Shown: positions 1-10,915, counted from the first letter of the stretch. The stretch: DNA of 64,000 nt from Nemophila menziesii (GCA_029959085.1 JARWIR010000011.1:10851840-10915839), one strand, 5' to 3'. A program made the numbers and translations. Notes: generated by a model not told the origin, from the sequence alone.

Positions 1-1141
1 GTATTAAGTTACCAACTCTTATGAATATTCTCTTGTAATACGAAGTTTGGATTTAAAAACATATTGTGATTTAAAAAAGACTTATGTTTGTATCCATTTC
101 TACTTTTTTGGCTTTTGGATATTTAAGTAACTCATGAAATGTGTTTGTATCCTCTTCGTTTGGAAGCAAAAAGTTGATGTAATAGGCTGTTGTAATGTAG
201 ATGGAGTGTTTTATGATTTTCAGATGTCGATTAAAAAAATTAAATTCCTTAATCAAAGTTGTTCAAATAGGCTGTCACTTAACATAGTAAGGGTATTTCA
301 TACTATAAATATAATAAAAATGGGCTTAGCGGTTGAAAAAGTTTTTTATTGGTTGTGAACCTTTTGAATTAATCACCCTATAATAATTTGTTATTTTGGA
401 TAAAAGAAACTCTTAATACAAGTTCGACTGCTACTAAGTTAATTATGGGTTTTGAACTAACAAATATAAAATTACCGAGTGAATCATATATTTGTCTCCT
501 TATATAATATCACAAGTATACTCGTGAAGCTATATCAAAAATAAAAATTTACAAAATAATATGATATTATTTTTCTCATAATTAAAGAAAATAATGAATT
601 ATTGATGTAAAAATCAAAATTCACGTGTCATTTACTCAATACTATTCCCTAAAGTGATCAGAATTATAATCCCAAAAAATGAATGTAGTCATTTAAAAAT
701 GTAAATAAATATTATGATGACAATATTCGACTTGATAACATCACGTTTTATGGCACAAGATGATTCCCGGTAATGGATAAATTGCATTTCTTGTAGTGGG
801 TGCTGTATTTTTCAATCCTTCTTAAATGGTTATCGAAACGAACATGGTATGACTAAATTTGATTAAATATTGTATTCTTTGGAAAGAAATATTCATTAGA
901 GGAAATAAAACTGCATTTCCTGAAGGACTAACACGTCTTTCAGTATGTACTTGAATCAACATGATAGTGATCATAGCTACAAATGAGGCTTTGACCGTTG
1001 TAGAATTATCCTTTAGTTCATTCGTCATATGACTATTGATAACAAAAATAAATCTTTTACCACATAAAATTAAAAAGCCACAAAATATATCACAAATGAC
1101 TTGTACTTAGTATTTTTTTTCTTTGTGTATGGTACTCGTAC
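1..1141. other. Non-coding repeat sequence, copy A (no gene recognised)
   Basis: AT-rich sequence with no supported gene. It is represented three times here: in copy A, in copy A' (53,101-54,242), and in a more diverged form at 44,236-45,600, where about 240 extra bases lie near 44,400-44,640. The stretch around 410-540 also recurs at about 38,910-39,050, next to a different partner sequence, so this repeat has been shuffled. A minus-strand open stretch at 822-1,028 has no recognisable domain and is not called as a gene. Confidence 0.6.
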
Positions 1142-2050
1142 TTAGTACTTTAACTGAGTATGGGACTTATACTCAGTACTTTTACAATTTATTTTAGGTT
1201 TATGGGGGTTAGTCTTGCCATTTCTCTTTACAGTTAATATTGGCCATTTACATATATAAATCATGGAACCATATTCAAGTTGTTTATGATATTTACAATC
1301 ACCAACATCGTGATCATCAGATTCATTATAGGTACGAGTGTTTAGATCAAATTTGGAAAAAGGAAATCTAGAAGAGGAAAATATATTTGACGCTCTCACA
1401 AAAATGATTTTAGAGGAATTTAGGTTAACAAAGGGATAAAACATAAACCACCCTTCTCTTGACTAGTAACCTGGCTTCCCAACGATAAATCATAATATTT
1501 TTTTCTTTGTGTAAACTGTAAACAATTCCTTCTAGATCTTTTCATTTTCAAAATGAAAGGAATTTTATTTGACAAAGACAGAGTTATTATCCTCAAGCTC
1601 ATCATTGTTTCCTAAATAAATTTGTAAAAAGTTTTCAAATATTTTATTTTTTGTTTGATTTAAGAAAGTGTTTGTAATCACGTAAAAAAATCATACAATA
1701 ATTTAATACCATCATCGAATTGATCTTGAGATAACATAATTTAGAGTTGGATTTTATCTCATCTTCTTTTACTCTTTAAGTAGCCATGAAAGAAACATAG
1801 TTGAGCACATGATCTTTATCATCACTTTGGTTTGAGCTATCATCAATCCATGTTGCATTAATTCTTTCATTGGATTTTCTTTGAGAAGTTTGGGGAATTT
1901 AGGGTAGAGAAGACAACTTCTATGATAATGATAGCAAGTAAGCTCATCCTTCTTATATCTCTTATAAGGTTTTTTTGAGGCACCACAATCTTTATATCTT
2001 TTGTGTCTCATAAGTTCTATTTGTTCGATATAATACCCACCAATACACAC
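1142..2050 (-). pseudogene. Ty1-copia gag remnant (SIRE/Maximus-like), copy A
   Basis: Minus-strand fragments read like the C-terminal half of a copia gag. The stretch from 2,050 to 1,769 holds a decayed CCHC zinc knuckle, in which CYHYHRS keeps the spacing but the second cysteine and the GH pair are lost. It is followed by a KEN/KEL-rich segment typical after the knuckle, and by codons matching the usual gag tail in another frame. The stretch from 1,444 to 1,142 carries NGKTNPHKPKI-type residues like those just before the protease region. Frameshifts and stops separate the pieces. Gag packages the element RNA; this copy cannot make it. The same breaks occur in copy A', so decay preceded the recent duplication. 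Confidence 0.6.
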
Positions 2051-3955
2051 TTATGTCTTGAATAGAATTCCTCTTAACCTAATATATTACGTTCACCTAG
2101 AATAAAACGATAATACACATATCATTTTTTCTTTTCTCCTTTTAGTAAAAGTTTTTTTTTTTGGAATTATTACCAATAAAATTATATTTATAAAATTATG
2201 TACTACTAAAATCTTAATTTTAAAAAAATATATGCAATGTATATTTTTTATTTAATAAATATATAATACCCACATCTCTAATTATAATCTTTACTTTTTA
2301 AAATTGTATATATATTAAAATATTTATATTATACTAAACTAGTTCCAGATATACAAAAGATATTTTCGCCATATATCTATCTCTTAAGTTCTTTAGTAAT
2401 ATTTCTCAATACCTTATCATCACGAGTTTGCTCTTTTGATCTTGAGGAAGATGTATTAGATTTGATTAGATGATCACCAATACACTATTGGGAATTTACC
2501 AAGTAGTTTTGTCTTTGTCAAAACTCTTTTTAAACAAGAAAAAATTTATATATTTAACGGTAAAATTTTTTGACACTCTTAAAAAATATTACCTTCATTA
2601 ACTATGTATTTAAATATGTAATTTCAGATTTTATTAATTTTTTAAATTTTTTATTATTTAATTAAGATAATTAAGAAATAACATTTATATTTTAAGAAAC
2701 AATTTTTTTTAAAAATAATATAATAAATTTTAATATCAATTTTTTCAAATAATTCTTTTATTTATAAAGTGTACATGACCCAAAAAATCAAATTAATATT
2801 TTACTTGCCCCGAAAAATAATAAATTAATCAGATAGGTAAAGATTATTTATTCACCCTCTCTATTACATATCAAATACTACTACAATATCTTCCAAGCCT
2901 AAAATTTGAAAAATCTCAAATCATGATTTAGGCCATCAATCTCAACTACAAAACCACCACCTCCTACCGGCCCAAACTGTCAAAACCCACAGATGTTAAA
3001 GCTCTAAATCAAAATTCTCAACCACAACAATTTGGATGAAAGTCATATCCATCCTTCACGGTTTATTTTCCATCGCTCATCTTTTCTAAATATGCTCCCA
3101 ATCCCAAGACATTGTTGAGGCTCAACTCTCACCTAGTCTTATTTCACATGCTACCACATGTTTTCTTGCTAAACATAGTTATTGAAACATATGATAACTA
3201 CAGATGCTTAAACGACGTAGCAACCCTATTTAACTAATGCTTGAGAGAGATGGTGGGTCATGGAATGCCGTTATTACAGCAGTTTTGGTAGATATTCATC
3301 TGTATGTTGCTAATGAATGGGAATACAATATTGAATGTTAATTCGTATAATAACAATATTGAATGTTATTCGTTGTAACAAAAATTAACGATTTTGTCTT
3401 AATAATTTTGTGTTCTTGACTTTCTGTGTGAGTAATCTCAATATATCTTTTTTTGGAGTTTGATTGTTTATTTTTGTTAGTGTTTATTTCCTTTTTCCTA
3501 TATTCAGGTTCAATATATGTATTCATACAGTTTTATAGCTATCAACTTGATAAAGGCAGATCTTTCTTGAAGTAATCATAATTCCACGCCTATAATAATA
3601 ATAATGGGGTCTAGATCCGAGATAAAATTATGTTTTTATTTTATGGCTGATGATTTCATAATTATATCCTATGACAAAATTGTAATAAATTTTTAAATGT
3701 ATATATCTTACTTTGTTTTCTTAAGTAACTATTTTATATGGACTAAACTGCAAATTTCAAAAATTAAGCGTGTTGATAACTTGTTTGATATTACTACTAT
3801 AGTAGCGAGAGATATTTCTAGCATATATATTTCAATGTCTAGTTCATCTAATTTGGGTAACAATTCTTCAGGGACTTTTATTTCAAACTTAAGTGTTACA
3901 ACTCCTATTGCGATCATAAACATGATTGTGGCTGTTGCAGATGGTACAAATAAAT
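2051..3955. other. AT-rich flank between gag remnant and hairpin, copy A
   Basis: 2,051-2,850 resembles a repeat also found at 46,520-47,290 and, in pieces, at 37,580-37,960 and 39,060-39,760. From its place upstream of gag it may be copia leader or LTR-derived DNA. 2,900-3,720 is less AT-rich and looks like transcribed or genic DNA, but I recognise no product. At 3,923-3,729 the minus strand reads open with an acidic segment KVPEELLPKLDELDIE; the plus strand is also open there (3,697-3,990). The diverged copy at 48,400-48,620 breaks the minus reading. No function is assigned. Copy A' repeats this at 55,152-57,055. Confidence 0.4.
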
Positions 3956-4742
3956 TTCATCAATGGTCAAAATCCTATCAACATACTTAAACTCATCAAC
4001 TATATAAGTCATATCAACTGTCCAAACCCTATCAATATTCTAAATCCTATCAACAATCTAATTTTCATCAACTATTTAAATTCTATAAAAAGACTAAATC
4101 CCATCGAGTATATTATCTCTCTAAATCTGATCAACTGTTTAAATCCATCATTATTCTAAATTCTTCCATAACCATTATTAATCTCATATGGCTTGTAAAT
4201 CCCACCAGAAGTTTTAGTCCCATCATTTTTCTAAATTCTGACTAAATTACACCAACTGTCAAAATCTCATAAACTACCTAAATCCTATCAATTGTCCAAA
4301 TCCCACCAACATTCAAAATTTACTCAATTGTCTAAATCCAGCGTCTGTCTGACGGGATCAATAATGTTGATTGGATTTAGACAATGTTGATAGAGTTTAT
4401 ATAGTTGATAGGATTTAGAATGTTGGTGAGATTTGAAAAGTTGATGGAATTTAGACTTTTGTGAGATTTAGTTAGATATGATTTAGACAAATAATGGTTG
4501 GATTTTTGGTATTTATTTTATGATAGGATTTATGTAGATAGGAGTTATAATGGTGATTGGATGAACCGTTGATGAGATTTAGGCTGATGAGATTTAGATA
4601 TTTGATGAGACTTATACTGTTGATGGGTTTAAGTCTGTTGATGGAATTTAATCTTTTGATTAGATTTAGGCAGTCATGGGATTTAAATATTTAATGTGAT
4701 TTATTCTTTTAATGGGATTTATACCGGCGATAAGATTTAGCA
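3956..4742. mobile_element. Foldback-like hairpin element of 18-bp units, copy A
   Basis: The left arm (about 3,956-4,340) is a degenerate tandem array with an 18-bp period and a consensus near TCAACTGTCTAAATCCCA. The right arm (about 4,360-4,742) is the same array on the opposite strand, TTGATGGGATTTAGAC-like. The arms meet at a short centre: ATTGTCTAAATCCA at 4,327-4,340 pairs exactly with 4,371-4,384, flanking a small CGTC/GACG palindrome at 4,342-4,354. Long inverted arms made of short tandem units are the hallmark of foldback-type DNA elements. I see no transposase and no clear target-site duplication. Because 18 is a multiple of 3, the array gives a false open frame with a repeating six-residue pattern. 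Confidence 0.75.
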
Positions 4743-4951
4743 TGTTCGTGTGTATGAGGAAGCATGCAACTTATCATATAGTGGAAGAAACAATGGAAAC
4801 CAATAAATGTCTAGGCCCAAACTAACATTTTAGCTTATCTATCAAACGTAACAAACATAAAGTGAAAAATTGATTTTTTACCATTTATATATAATTTAGA
4901 GAATCTTGAGGGGATAAGTGGCACAATATTCAATTAGAGGTTGGTATGTAG

Positions 4952-5400
4952 ATGTGTTTGAAGAAGCTGAGTTTGAGTTTGTATTTGAAAAGACGCTTAA
5001 TTGAAGAAAAAAATAGCGTTTTATGTGAAATGGATGTAATAAGACTCCTTAATACATATCATCAGGATTTCCTGTCCAAGTTACAGGTAAATGTCAAAAA
5101 TCAACTCCATTTATATATTAAGCATCATCAAATTCTCGAATCATACACCAATGATAAAATAATTTCATGGACAATCAGATTATATACAAATGTGATTATG
5201 AAATACAATTTTAACAAACACCTAATTCACAAGGCTTTTGTTTCTTTTTAGGATGGTGCTAGCAACAGATTTATTTAATGGATCATTGAAAAGCTCAAAA
5301 TTATTGAAGACCTAAACTATTCGACCATTCTGGACACCGATGACATATTCTAAGACTCTAGGAAGTGCAAATGTTAGCATACTATTATGAAGGAGGAAGA
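4952..5400 (+). pseudogene. Unrecognised host-gene fragment, two exons, copy A
   Basis: An open stretch from 4,952 encodes a charged segment including EEKNSVLCEMDVIRLLNTY and ends at a good donor (CAG|GTAAAT). A 165-bp intron at 5,087-5,251 ends TTTTTAG. The next exon continues in frame with DGASNRF, then meets a TAA, and after it WIIEKLKIIEDLN reads on in the same frame. The same second exon, less damaged in places, recurs in reverse orientation at 25,911-25,747 and 35,845-35,681, where DADD/NADD-IAKTLIEDEA follows. Conservation of splice sites and frame in three places supports a real source gene, but I do not recognise the family. The fragment lies just downstream of the hairpin. The downstream part (5,340-5,400) is disrupted. 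Confidence 0.5.
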
Positions 5401-5404
5401 GGAG

Positions 5405-6845
5405 GGGCCATGTCATATTAGTTGAAAAAAATGTCATATTTATTCCTTCTTTATTGTTAAAACCTTAAATTTTCGTTTCCTTAATAGTTTGAAACCCTTT
5501 ATTATAGTATTTATTTTGTTCTTTTTATTTCTAAGTGGCCTTTATCTCCTCTTCTTTGAATTCTTTCTTGCCCATATTTTATTTAAGATTCCATGTGAAC
5601 AGTCTTTAGCCAATCATATTATAGAATAACTCTAATCTTAAAAGATGATCATGGAATTTTAATCAAGATATCATACACAAGTTAAATTTAATATATTTTC
5701 TTAAAATTATTGCATTACTTTATATATTTATTTTGTCATTAGGCATTCTAAGATTTAATCGCTCAGACCATTAGAAATAACTTATGTTTTTCATTGTTGT
5801 TCTTTTAATGAGTAATGAGTATTTTACTTTTTAAAAATTGATTCATTATACAGTTATGATTCTTATACATAATAAGTTCGTTTGCGATTTCCCATTTCCA
5901 GGTTTTAAATTTCTATTAAGTTAGTTTTATCGAACTCTAATTAAATGAATTTTGTTTTATAAATTAAGTAAATGAAGCATTCTTGTTTTACAATGCTAAC
6001 CTCCCTATGTATATTTAATGATTATATATATATATATATATCCTTGAATTGAAATTGGCTAGATATTGTATTGATATTTGTTTATTTAGTTTAAGATATG
6101 CATTGAGTGTTTGTTTCTTTTCTAATTTTTCTTCATTTTTTATGCTAAGATATAATATGATGAATCTGGATTGTGATAGCTCTTAAGATCCGCCTTGTCT
6201 GTCATGCTAAATTTTTGAAATAAACTCCATTACTTTCTTTTTTTGAAAATAAAGCACAATTAAAATTTACTGGTATATATAGTACGAGATCAATGTCTCA
6301 GAGATTAAATAGAAAAGGAAATTGATTTTTGAAATTTAATAGATTATGTTAGTGTGAAATAATGGGAGGTTTTACAAATAATGTGTTGTTGATGAATGAT
6401 TTGAAAAAATTTAATGTTGTGAATAGTGTAAAGGAGAAATTGTTAAGAGGTAAATGTTAAATACACCATGGTATGACAAAAGGTCGAAACTACCCATTAT
6501 GGTCTAAATTTATTTAATACATACACATATACCTATAGTACAATATATGTATAATATAGGGATCTATCATGCATTTTTTCATAATAATGATTTTTTTAGA
6601 CCTGTACAATACTTATCTCTAATGTACTCATGTATTATAATTTGTAATAGAAAATAAGTGTATGTATATATGTTTTTTACAAGTTATTACCTTTTGATAG
6701 ATCTCCTCTTGCCAATCTCCTTTTATATGAGAATTAGAGTCTAAAGAGGGTATATACAATTATTAGCTTAATATATATATGAAGTTGAAGTAACAAAGAG
6801 AGCTGGAGGAACATATATACATGAAAGTAAACAAATTAGTTGTAA
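5405..6845. other. AT-rich spacer partly shared in inverse with 24.0-25.6 kb, copy A
   Basis: No gene supported. 5,430-5,470 is the reverse complement of about 25,495-25,535, and 5,640-5,990 that of about 24,060-24,345. The 23.7-25.9 kb module is therefore an inverted, rearranged relative of this part of copy A. A (TA)n microsatellite sits at 6,022-6,041. The remainder shows no recognisable coding or structural signal. Copy A' repeats it at 58,505-59,943. Confidence 0.5.
6022..6041. repeat. (TA)n microsatellite, copy A
   Basis: Uninterrupted TA run of ten units. The equivalent run in copy A' (59,122-59,139) is one unit shorter, one of the few differences between the copies. Confidence 0.9.
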
Positions 6846-7120
6846 TGATTTGACGAAACAACACTTTTCATCCTTTTCTGTTGTGGGTCCAATTGAAAGT
6901 CTTGATGACAACCATGCTACTGTGAGTTGCCAAAACTATGTGTTTGGTCATCCTGTGTGCCCCATGAATTTGCAGGAGCAAAACCGAAACCGTTCGGCAT
7001 GCTTGATATTGTCTACAACCCTCATTCAGCGTTACAGCTTGATTGGAGCCATGTAGAGGCGCTAACACTTGCTCTCTTTCGGGTGAACTTGTGATGGCCC
7101 TTCATTAAAACCTATATATA
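6846..7120 (-). other. Conserved-looking segment 3' of the KIX fragment, copy A
   Basis: This stretch has markedly higher GC than its surroundings. On the minus strand it begins after an acceptor-like ATATATAG near 7,113 and contains readable but frame-broken pieces (for example SMPNGFGFAPANSWG). It lies immediately downstream of the KIX exons on the same strand, so it is probably a later exon of the same captured gene. On the plus strand an open frame at 6,850-7,056 has no known domain and is taken as incidental. Copy A' carries it at 59,944-60,218. Confidence 0.35.
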
Positions 7121-7177
7121 AAAAATTAGAGTAAAAAGATAATTATTATTCATATAAGAAAAAAGGAAGCTAAATGC

Positions 7178-7455
7178 AGTTAAATCACATATCATTCTCG
7201 CCTTGTGGCCTATACTTTTGAGCTTGGATGAAATTTTTTGCAAATAATCTGTCTGCAAGCAATTATATTTATTAAAGAAAATTTAAAAACAAGTAAACAT
7301 ACTCATTATTAAAAACTAAAAGTAACTATTATTTCATATTTACCCTACTTGTTGCATCACTGTAGCAGTTATCTTCAAATCTCATGACAAGTTTTTCAAG
7401 TACATTGGGTACTCTATTTGGATTAAAAACAATTTGAAAGGTCTCAAATATGTAT
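7178..7455 (-). pseudogene. MED15-like KIX-domain gene fragment, copy A
   Basis: On the minus strand an exon at 7,455-7,344, after a TTTGACAG acceptor, reads VLEKLVMRFEDNCYSDATSR and ends at donor AGG|GTAAAT. A second exon from 7,252, after a GCTTGCAG acceptor, continues in frame with TDYLQKISSKLKSI. This matches the core of the plant Mediator subunit 15 KIX domain, whose typical sequence has a RFEEK..-ATSQSDYLRKISLK pattern. KIX is a three-helix domain that binds activation domains. Only about 55-60 residues survive. The glutamine-rich body of MED15 is absent, so this is a captured or decayed exon pair, not a working gene. Family assignment is by motif reading only. Confidence 0.6.
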
Positions 7456-7469
7456 CTGTCAAACATTTA

Positions 7470-8125
7470 AATATGTCATATTAATTTGAGAAAATATACA
7501 CAAGTGTTTTCAACAAGTTACCTAATGATCCGACTCAATTGTAAAACTGACCTACGGCTAAACAAACAAGCAAAACAAATATACTCTCAACTTTTCTATC
7601 ATAAGTAAAAACAAGTGTAGATGCGGTTTTATTTCAACGAGTTATTATTATTTTTCAAATAAATATTATTTTTATATAAAGTAAAAGTTATTCATCTGGA
7701 CCACCTCCGAGCTGCAGAAGTTTTAAATTGTAATTGAGTGGTTTTAAGGTAAAAAAGATTTATGTTTATAAAAAATTTGTTTAGATCAACTTGGTACAAG
7801 ATAAAAAATTACTAAGGTTTCAAAATTTACTATTTATTGAAATTAAAAACTAAAATTATTGATCTTACAATAGTAATTTATTTAAGTAGCTTGAACAAAA
7901 TTTAAAGAGATACATGAACATTAAACCAGACAATCAAGAGATGAGAGTGGGAACTTTGCTTCTATAATAAAGGAATGAAACGACGCGTTACATAATAAAT
8001 CCGATTTCTATAATATCTAGTTTTTTATTTGATCATTCATCCTTTGGTATATTGCAAATTGTAGTTATAAAAAAATATTGAGTATTTCTCTTTTTTATTT
8101 TAGAAAAAGAACACTTAAATCCTAT
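7470..8125. repeat. Shuffled spacer module found in three places
   Basis: 7,470-7,900 recurs in reverse orientation at about 19,530-20,030, with homology stopping close to the KIX exon acceptor. 7,785-8,125 recurs in direct orientation at about 23,405-23,780. The end at GAACACTTAAATCCTA is shared with the 23.76 and 33.62 kb module starts and abuts the truncated end of the copia pol remnant. No coding sequence is recognised. It is probably part of a mobile or recombining non-autonomous repeat. Confidence 0.6.
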
Positions 8126-8139
8126 ATTTTTGAATAGTT

Positions 8140-10490
8140 GACACTAACCATGTGTAAAAGAAAAGTTTTCACGATCTAAGGAACCTTGTATTATGATTGG
8201 TGCAAGATCTAATGCCTTTTCTATGAGCTATAGGAATATTAAGGTCCTGAAAATCATAAGACTTTGGACATAAAGAAGAATCTGAGTTACTTTATATAGT
8301 CAGGGTTGAATCTGTACTCTCTAGCTGTGGTTGTTGCTCCACATCTTGTCGTTTATGTCTCCTTCTATTGACATGTAAATCTTTGTTTTTCTCCAGTTTT
8401 AAATCTATTTTTTCTTTATCATTGGATTTTTCATTAGTAGACCCGATAACTTCATTTTAAGGATACAATTCTTCATTAGGAATATAATGTTGGGATAGAG
8501 TGATTATTTCTAGATAAGAGTCAGAAGGCATTGGTAGCAGAGCAAATTTTTTCAAAAAACTTTCTTCATCCACTTGATTTTGATTCTCCCCCTAAAGAAA
8601 AGTTTTGGGGGAAAATTATGGATCTTCAAAAAAAGTAAAATCCATACTCACATAAAAGCGGTTCGCTATAGGATCAAACACTTATACCCTTTTTCAGTGG
8701 ACGAATATCCAAGAAATACGCATTTACAGGCTCAAGGATCAAGTTTGCTACGATTATGACTATGAATATGAACAAATACTACACAACCATACACTAAAGG
8801 TCCGAGAGTATTGTAAAATTAGACATGAGGGTAGAAATCTAAGGTGTCATTTGTTTTTTAAGTAATAAGTGCTGAATGCTGAATGAACAGCTGAACATAA
8901 CTTATTATATTAAGAGATAGTGTCTGAATGATTCAGACTTAGTTTAAAATCTTAATGAAACAAACCAGTTAAGAGCCATTCAGATCTGAATTGGTTAGGA
9001 AAAACAAACAGTCTGATTGATCTAGTATCTTAATGAACCAGATTCAGATCTCATTAAGTACAAACAAACACCCCCTAAGAGAATATTAAGAGGTTTCTTA
9101 AACTGACATAGCCGAGATGGCATACAATTTATGAGATAGGCTGTAGTGACAATAGCGTCTCCCCAATTTTTTTAAGAACTCCCGTAGTAAACATAATTGC
9201 CCGAGGTACCTTTAGGTGATGTCTATTCTTTCTTTGGCAACACCGTTGTGTTGGGGTGTGTCAACACATGTTGATTGATGAATAATACCCTTTTCCATAA
9301 GAAACTTCCCAAATATTAGAATTAAAGTACTCATTTCCATTATAAGTTCTTATGGCCTGAATTTTAGCATGAAATTGAGTTTCTATCATCGCATAGAACC
9401 TCTGAAACATCACAGCAGCTTCTGATTTCTTCTTCAAAAGATATACCCAACAATTACGAGTATGATCATCAATAAATGTGATAAACCACCGACTACCAGT
9501 TATATTATTTACTACTCTTGATGGCCCCCAAATGTCACTATGTATGAGGTAAAATGATTTAGATTGTTTGTGTGGTTTAGAAGGAAAAAAGAACAATGAT
9601 GTTTGGCAAGTTTAAAAATTTCACATTGAAAAACATTAGGGTTTTTATTTTAAAAAATAATGTATATAACTTACTCAAATATATGAAATTAGGATGTCCC
9701 AATCTATAGTTCCATAACATTATTTCATCTTTACCAAAGAGAGAAAATAGACCACTTGAAATTTGTTTTTGTCTAATCAAGGGAAGATTTCCTTCAAAGT
9801 AGTAGAGTTGATCAACCTCTCTAGCACTGCCAATCATATGTCCTGAACTAATATTTTTAAATTCGCATCGAGATTAAGTAATTTAGCTACACAATTTGAG
9901 TCCCGAGTGAGTTTGCTAATGGACAAGAGGTTACATGATAACATTGGAACATGAAGGACAAATTGTAGAGATAGATTCCTAGAAAGAACAATAGAACCTT
10001 TACCCGAGACTGGAGAGAACGACCCGTCTGCCATACAAACTCTGTGATCACCAAGACAAGTTGTGTAAGATGAATAAACGAGAAAGACTCTTCATGTGAG
10101 AACTAGTGATTTGATCAATTATCCATAAATCGTTATCTAAAGAAGTATGTAAAGTGGAAGAAAAGTCACATTTTGGAACAAGAGAATTAGCCAAAGAGGA
10201 GTTAGGAATAAATTCGGATAAATTTAATAACCTGTACAGATGCTCTAATTGTTCCTTGCTCAATTGAGGTGTTTTCGAGGTATTAGATAGACTATGAGTA
10301 GTTACTTCCATACTTCTTTAATATTCATCGAAAGGAGTGAATAATTCAAAAGTTTCATGTATATACATAATGAAAAATAAACAGACAATGAAGATTGGTA
10401 TAATTTTTTTTTAAAATACCAAAAAAAATGCGTATATCAGCAATTAAGGCCATGATAAAAAAATCAAGAATAATTATTTAAAACCTTAAC
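8140..10490 (-). pseudogene. Ty1-copia pol remnant, copy A
   Basis: Reading the minus strand from high to low coordinates gives a copia polyprotein in order. A decayed protease-site region (WIIDQITSSHM at about 10,120) comes first, then the MADGSFSPVSGKGSI and LSCNLLSISKLTRD segments (10,034-9,834). The pre-integrase domain (MIGSAREVDQLYYFEG; LWNYRLGHPN) and the integrase core (IHSDIWGPSRV, FIDDHTRNCWVYLLK, YNGNEYF) follow, to 9,261. After these come a VDTPQHNGVAKE segment, a CKCVFLGYSSTEKGYKC-like segment near 8,690, and linker sequence toward reverse transcriptase. The gag N-terminus, reverse transcriptase and RNase H are absent, and the element is cut near 8,140. Frameshifts and stops occur throughout, and a MITE interrupts it at 8,843. 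Confidence 0.85.
8843..9075. mobile_element. MITE nested in the copia integrase tail, copy A
   Basis: A 233-bp element with imperfect inverted ends: GGTGTCATTTG at the left and, read in reverse complement, GGGGGTGTTTGTTTG at the right. TAA (or CTAA) flanks both sides. GGG..TGTTTG-type ends and a TAA target site suit Tourist/PIF-Harbinger MITEs, although the family was not confirmed. It interrupts the copia polyprotein between codons that are contiguous in intact relatives, so it inserted after the copia element. A related element lies in the other orientation at 27,119-27,336. Confidence 0.75.
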
Positions 10491-10501
10491 CTCTGCTACC
10501 A
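10490..10501 (-). promoter_or_regulatory. Retrotransposon primer-binding site, copy A
   Basis: On the minus strand TGGTAGCAGAGG directly follows a CA dinucleotide ending the probable LTR. It resembles the TGGTATCAGAGC site complementary to the 3' end of initiator methionine tRNA that plant copia elements use (10 of 12 bases). In copy A' it lies at 63,582-63,593. Confidence 0.6.
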
Positions 10502-10723
10502 TGAAAAATTCGAATAACTTTATTGAATGATAATAATTTCTTACATAGTAACCCTATGTTTATAGGATACACATGAATAACTTGGAAAACAAGTTTCCAT
10601 GTGTAGAAAAAAAAATTAGAAAACACTTTTTATAGAAAAAAATAACTTTGAAACTAATATATTCTAATATATAATATAACATATAATATTTAAAAAAATT
10701 ATTAATTAAGGTACATTTCAACA
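10502..10723 (-). mobile_element. Probable 5' LTR of the copia remnant, copy A
   Basis: Read on the minus strand, this 222-bp stretch starts TGTTGAAATG and ends TTTTTCA directly before the primer-binding site. It contains a TATA-like CTATAAAAAG and, later, AATAAA. These are the expected order of LTR promoter and polyadenylation signals. No partner LTR survives, because the element is truncated at about 8,140, so the outer boundary is inferred only from the TG start. Copy A' holds it at 63,594-63,815. Confidence 0.45.
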
Positions 10724-10915
10724 CAATTGGTAAAATCACAAGTGGCAGAGATTGGATTGAACAAAAAGATTGATGTCTACTTAAAGTAAATAACGTTATT
10801 GATGTAGAATCATGGAGAATCCGTTTATGGTATGATAGAAACAATGTTTTAAGGATTCCAGTGATCTCATCATTGCAAACTATGGTGTTAAGGATGCCAG
10901 TAACCTCTAAAATTC

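Larger units (their letters stand above)
1..10908. repeat. Copy A of a near-identical ~10.9 kb duplicated block
   Basis: Every segment from base 1 to about 10,908 recurs in the same order and orientation at 53,101-64,000. The offset drifts only from 53,100 to 53,092, through a 1-bp indel near 57, a 1-bp poly-T change near 2,150, a 2-bp (TA)n change near 6,040 and a 6-bp difference near 8,965. Substitutions seen by eye number about 25-30, including 41, 361, 906, 5,218, 6,347, 8,374, 9,783 and 10,173. Position 1 and the window end are both inside homology, so the block extends beyond the window. A recent tandem or segmental duplication with a ~53.1 kb period fits; a false duplication in the assembly is the alternative. 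Confidence 0.97.

Noticed and set aside
822..1028. Minus-strand frame ahead of the gag remnant as a copia domain
   Set aside because: I could not place it in gag, protease, integrase or reverse transcriptase, and the B copy is frameshifted there.
3697..3990. Overlapping open frames on both strands left of the hairpin as a gene
   Set aside because: No known domain, no splice support, and the minus frame is broken in the diverged copy B.
3926..4159. Plus-strand open frame with a repeating NPINILNPIN-like six-residue pattern (also near 48,623 and 57,026)
   Set aside because: It is the translation of the 18-bp tandem units of the hairpin arm; an 18-bp period keeps the frame open without coding selection.
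3956..4742. CRISPR-like regular repeat
   Set aside because: Units are contiguous, degenerate and without spacers, and the two halves are in opposite orientation in a plant nuclear context.
6850..7056. Plus-strand 68-codon frame as a gene
   Set aside because: The opposite strand fits better as a later exon of the KIX-containing fragment; the plus frame has no recognised domain.
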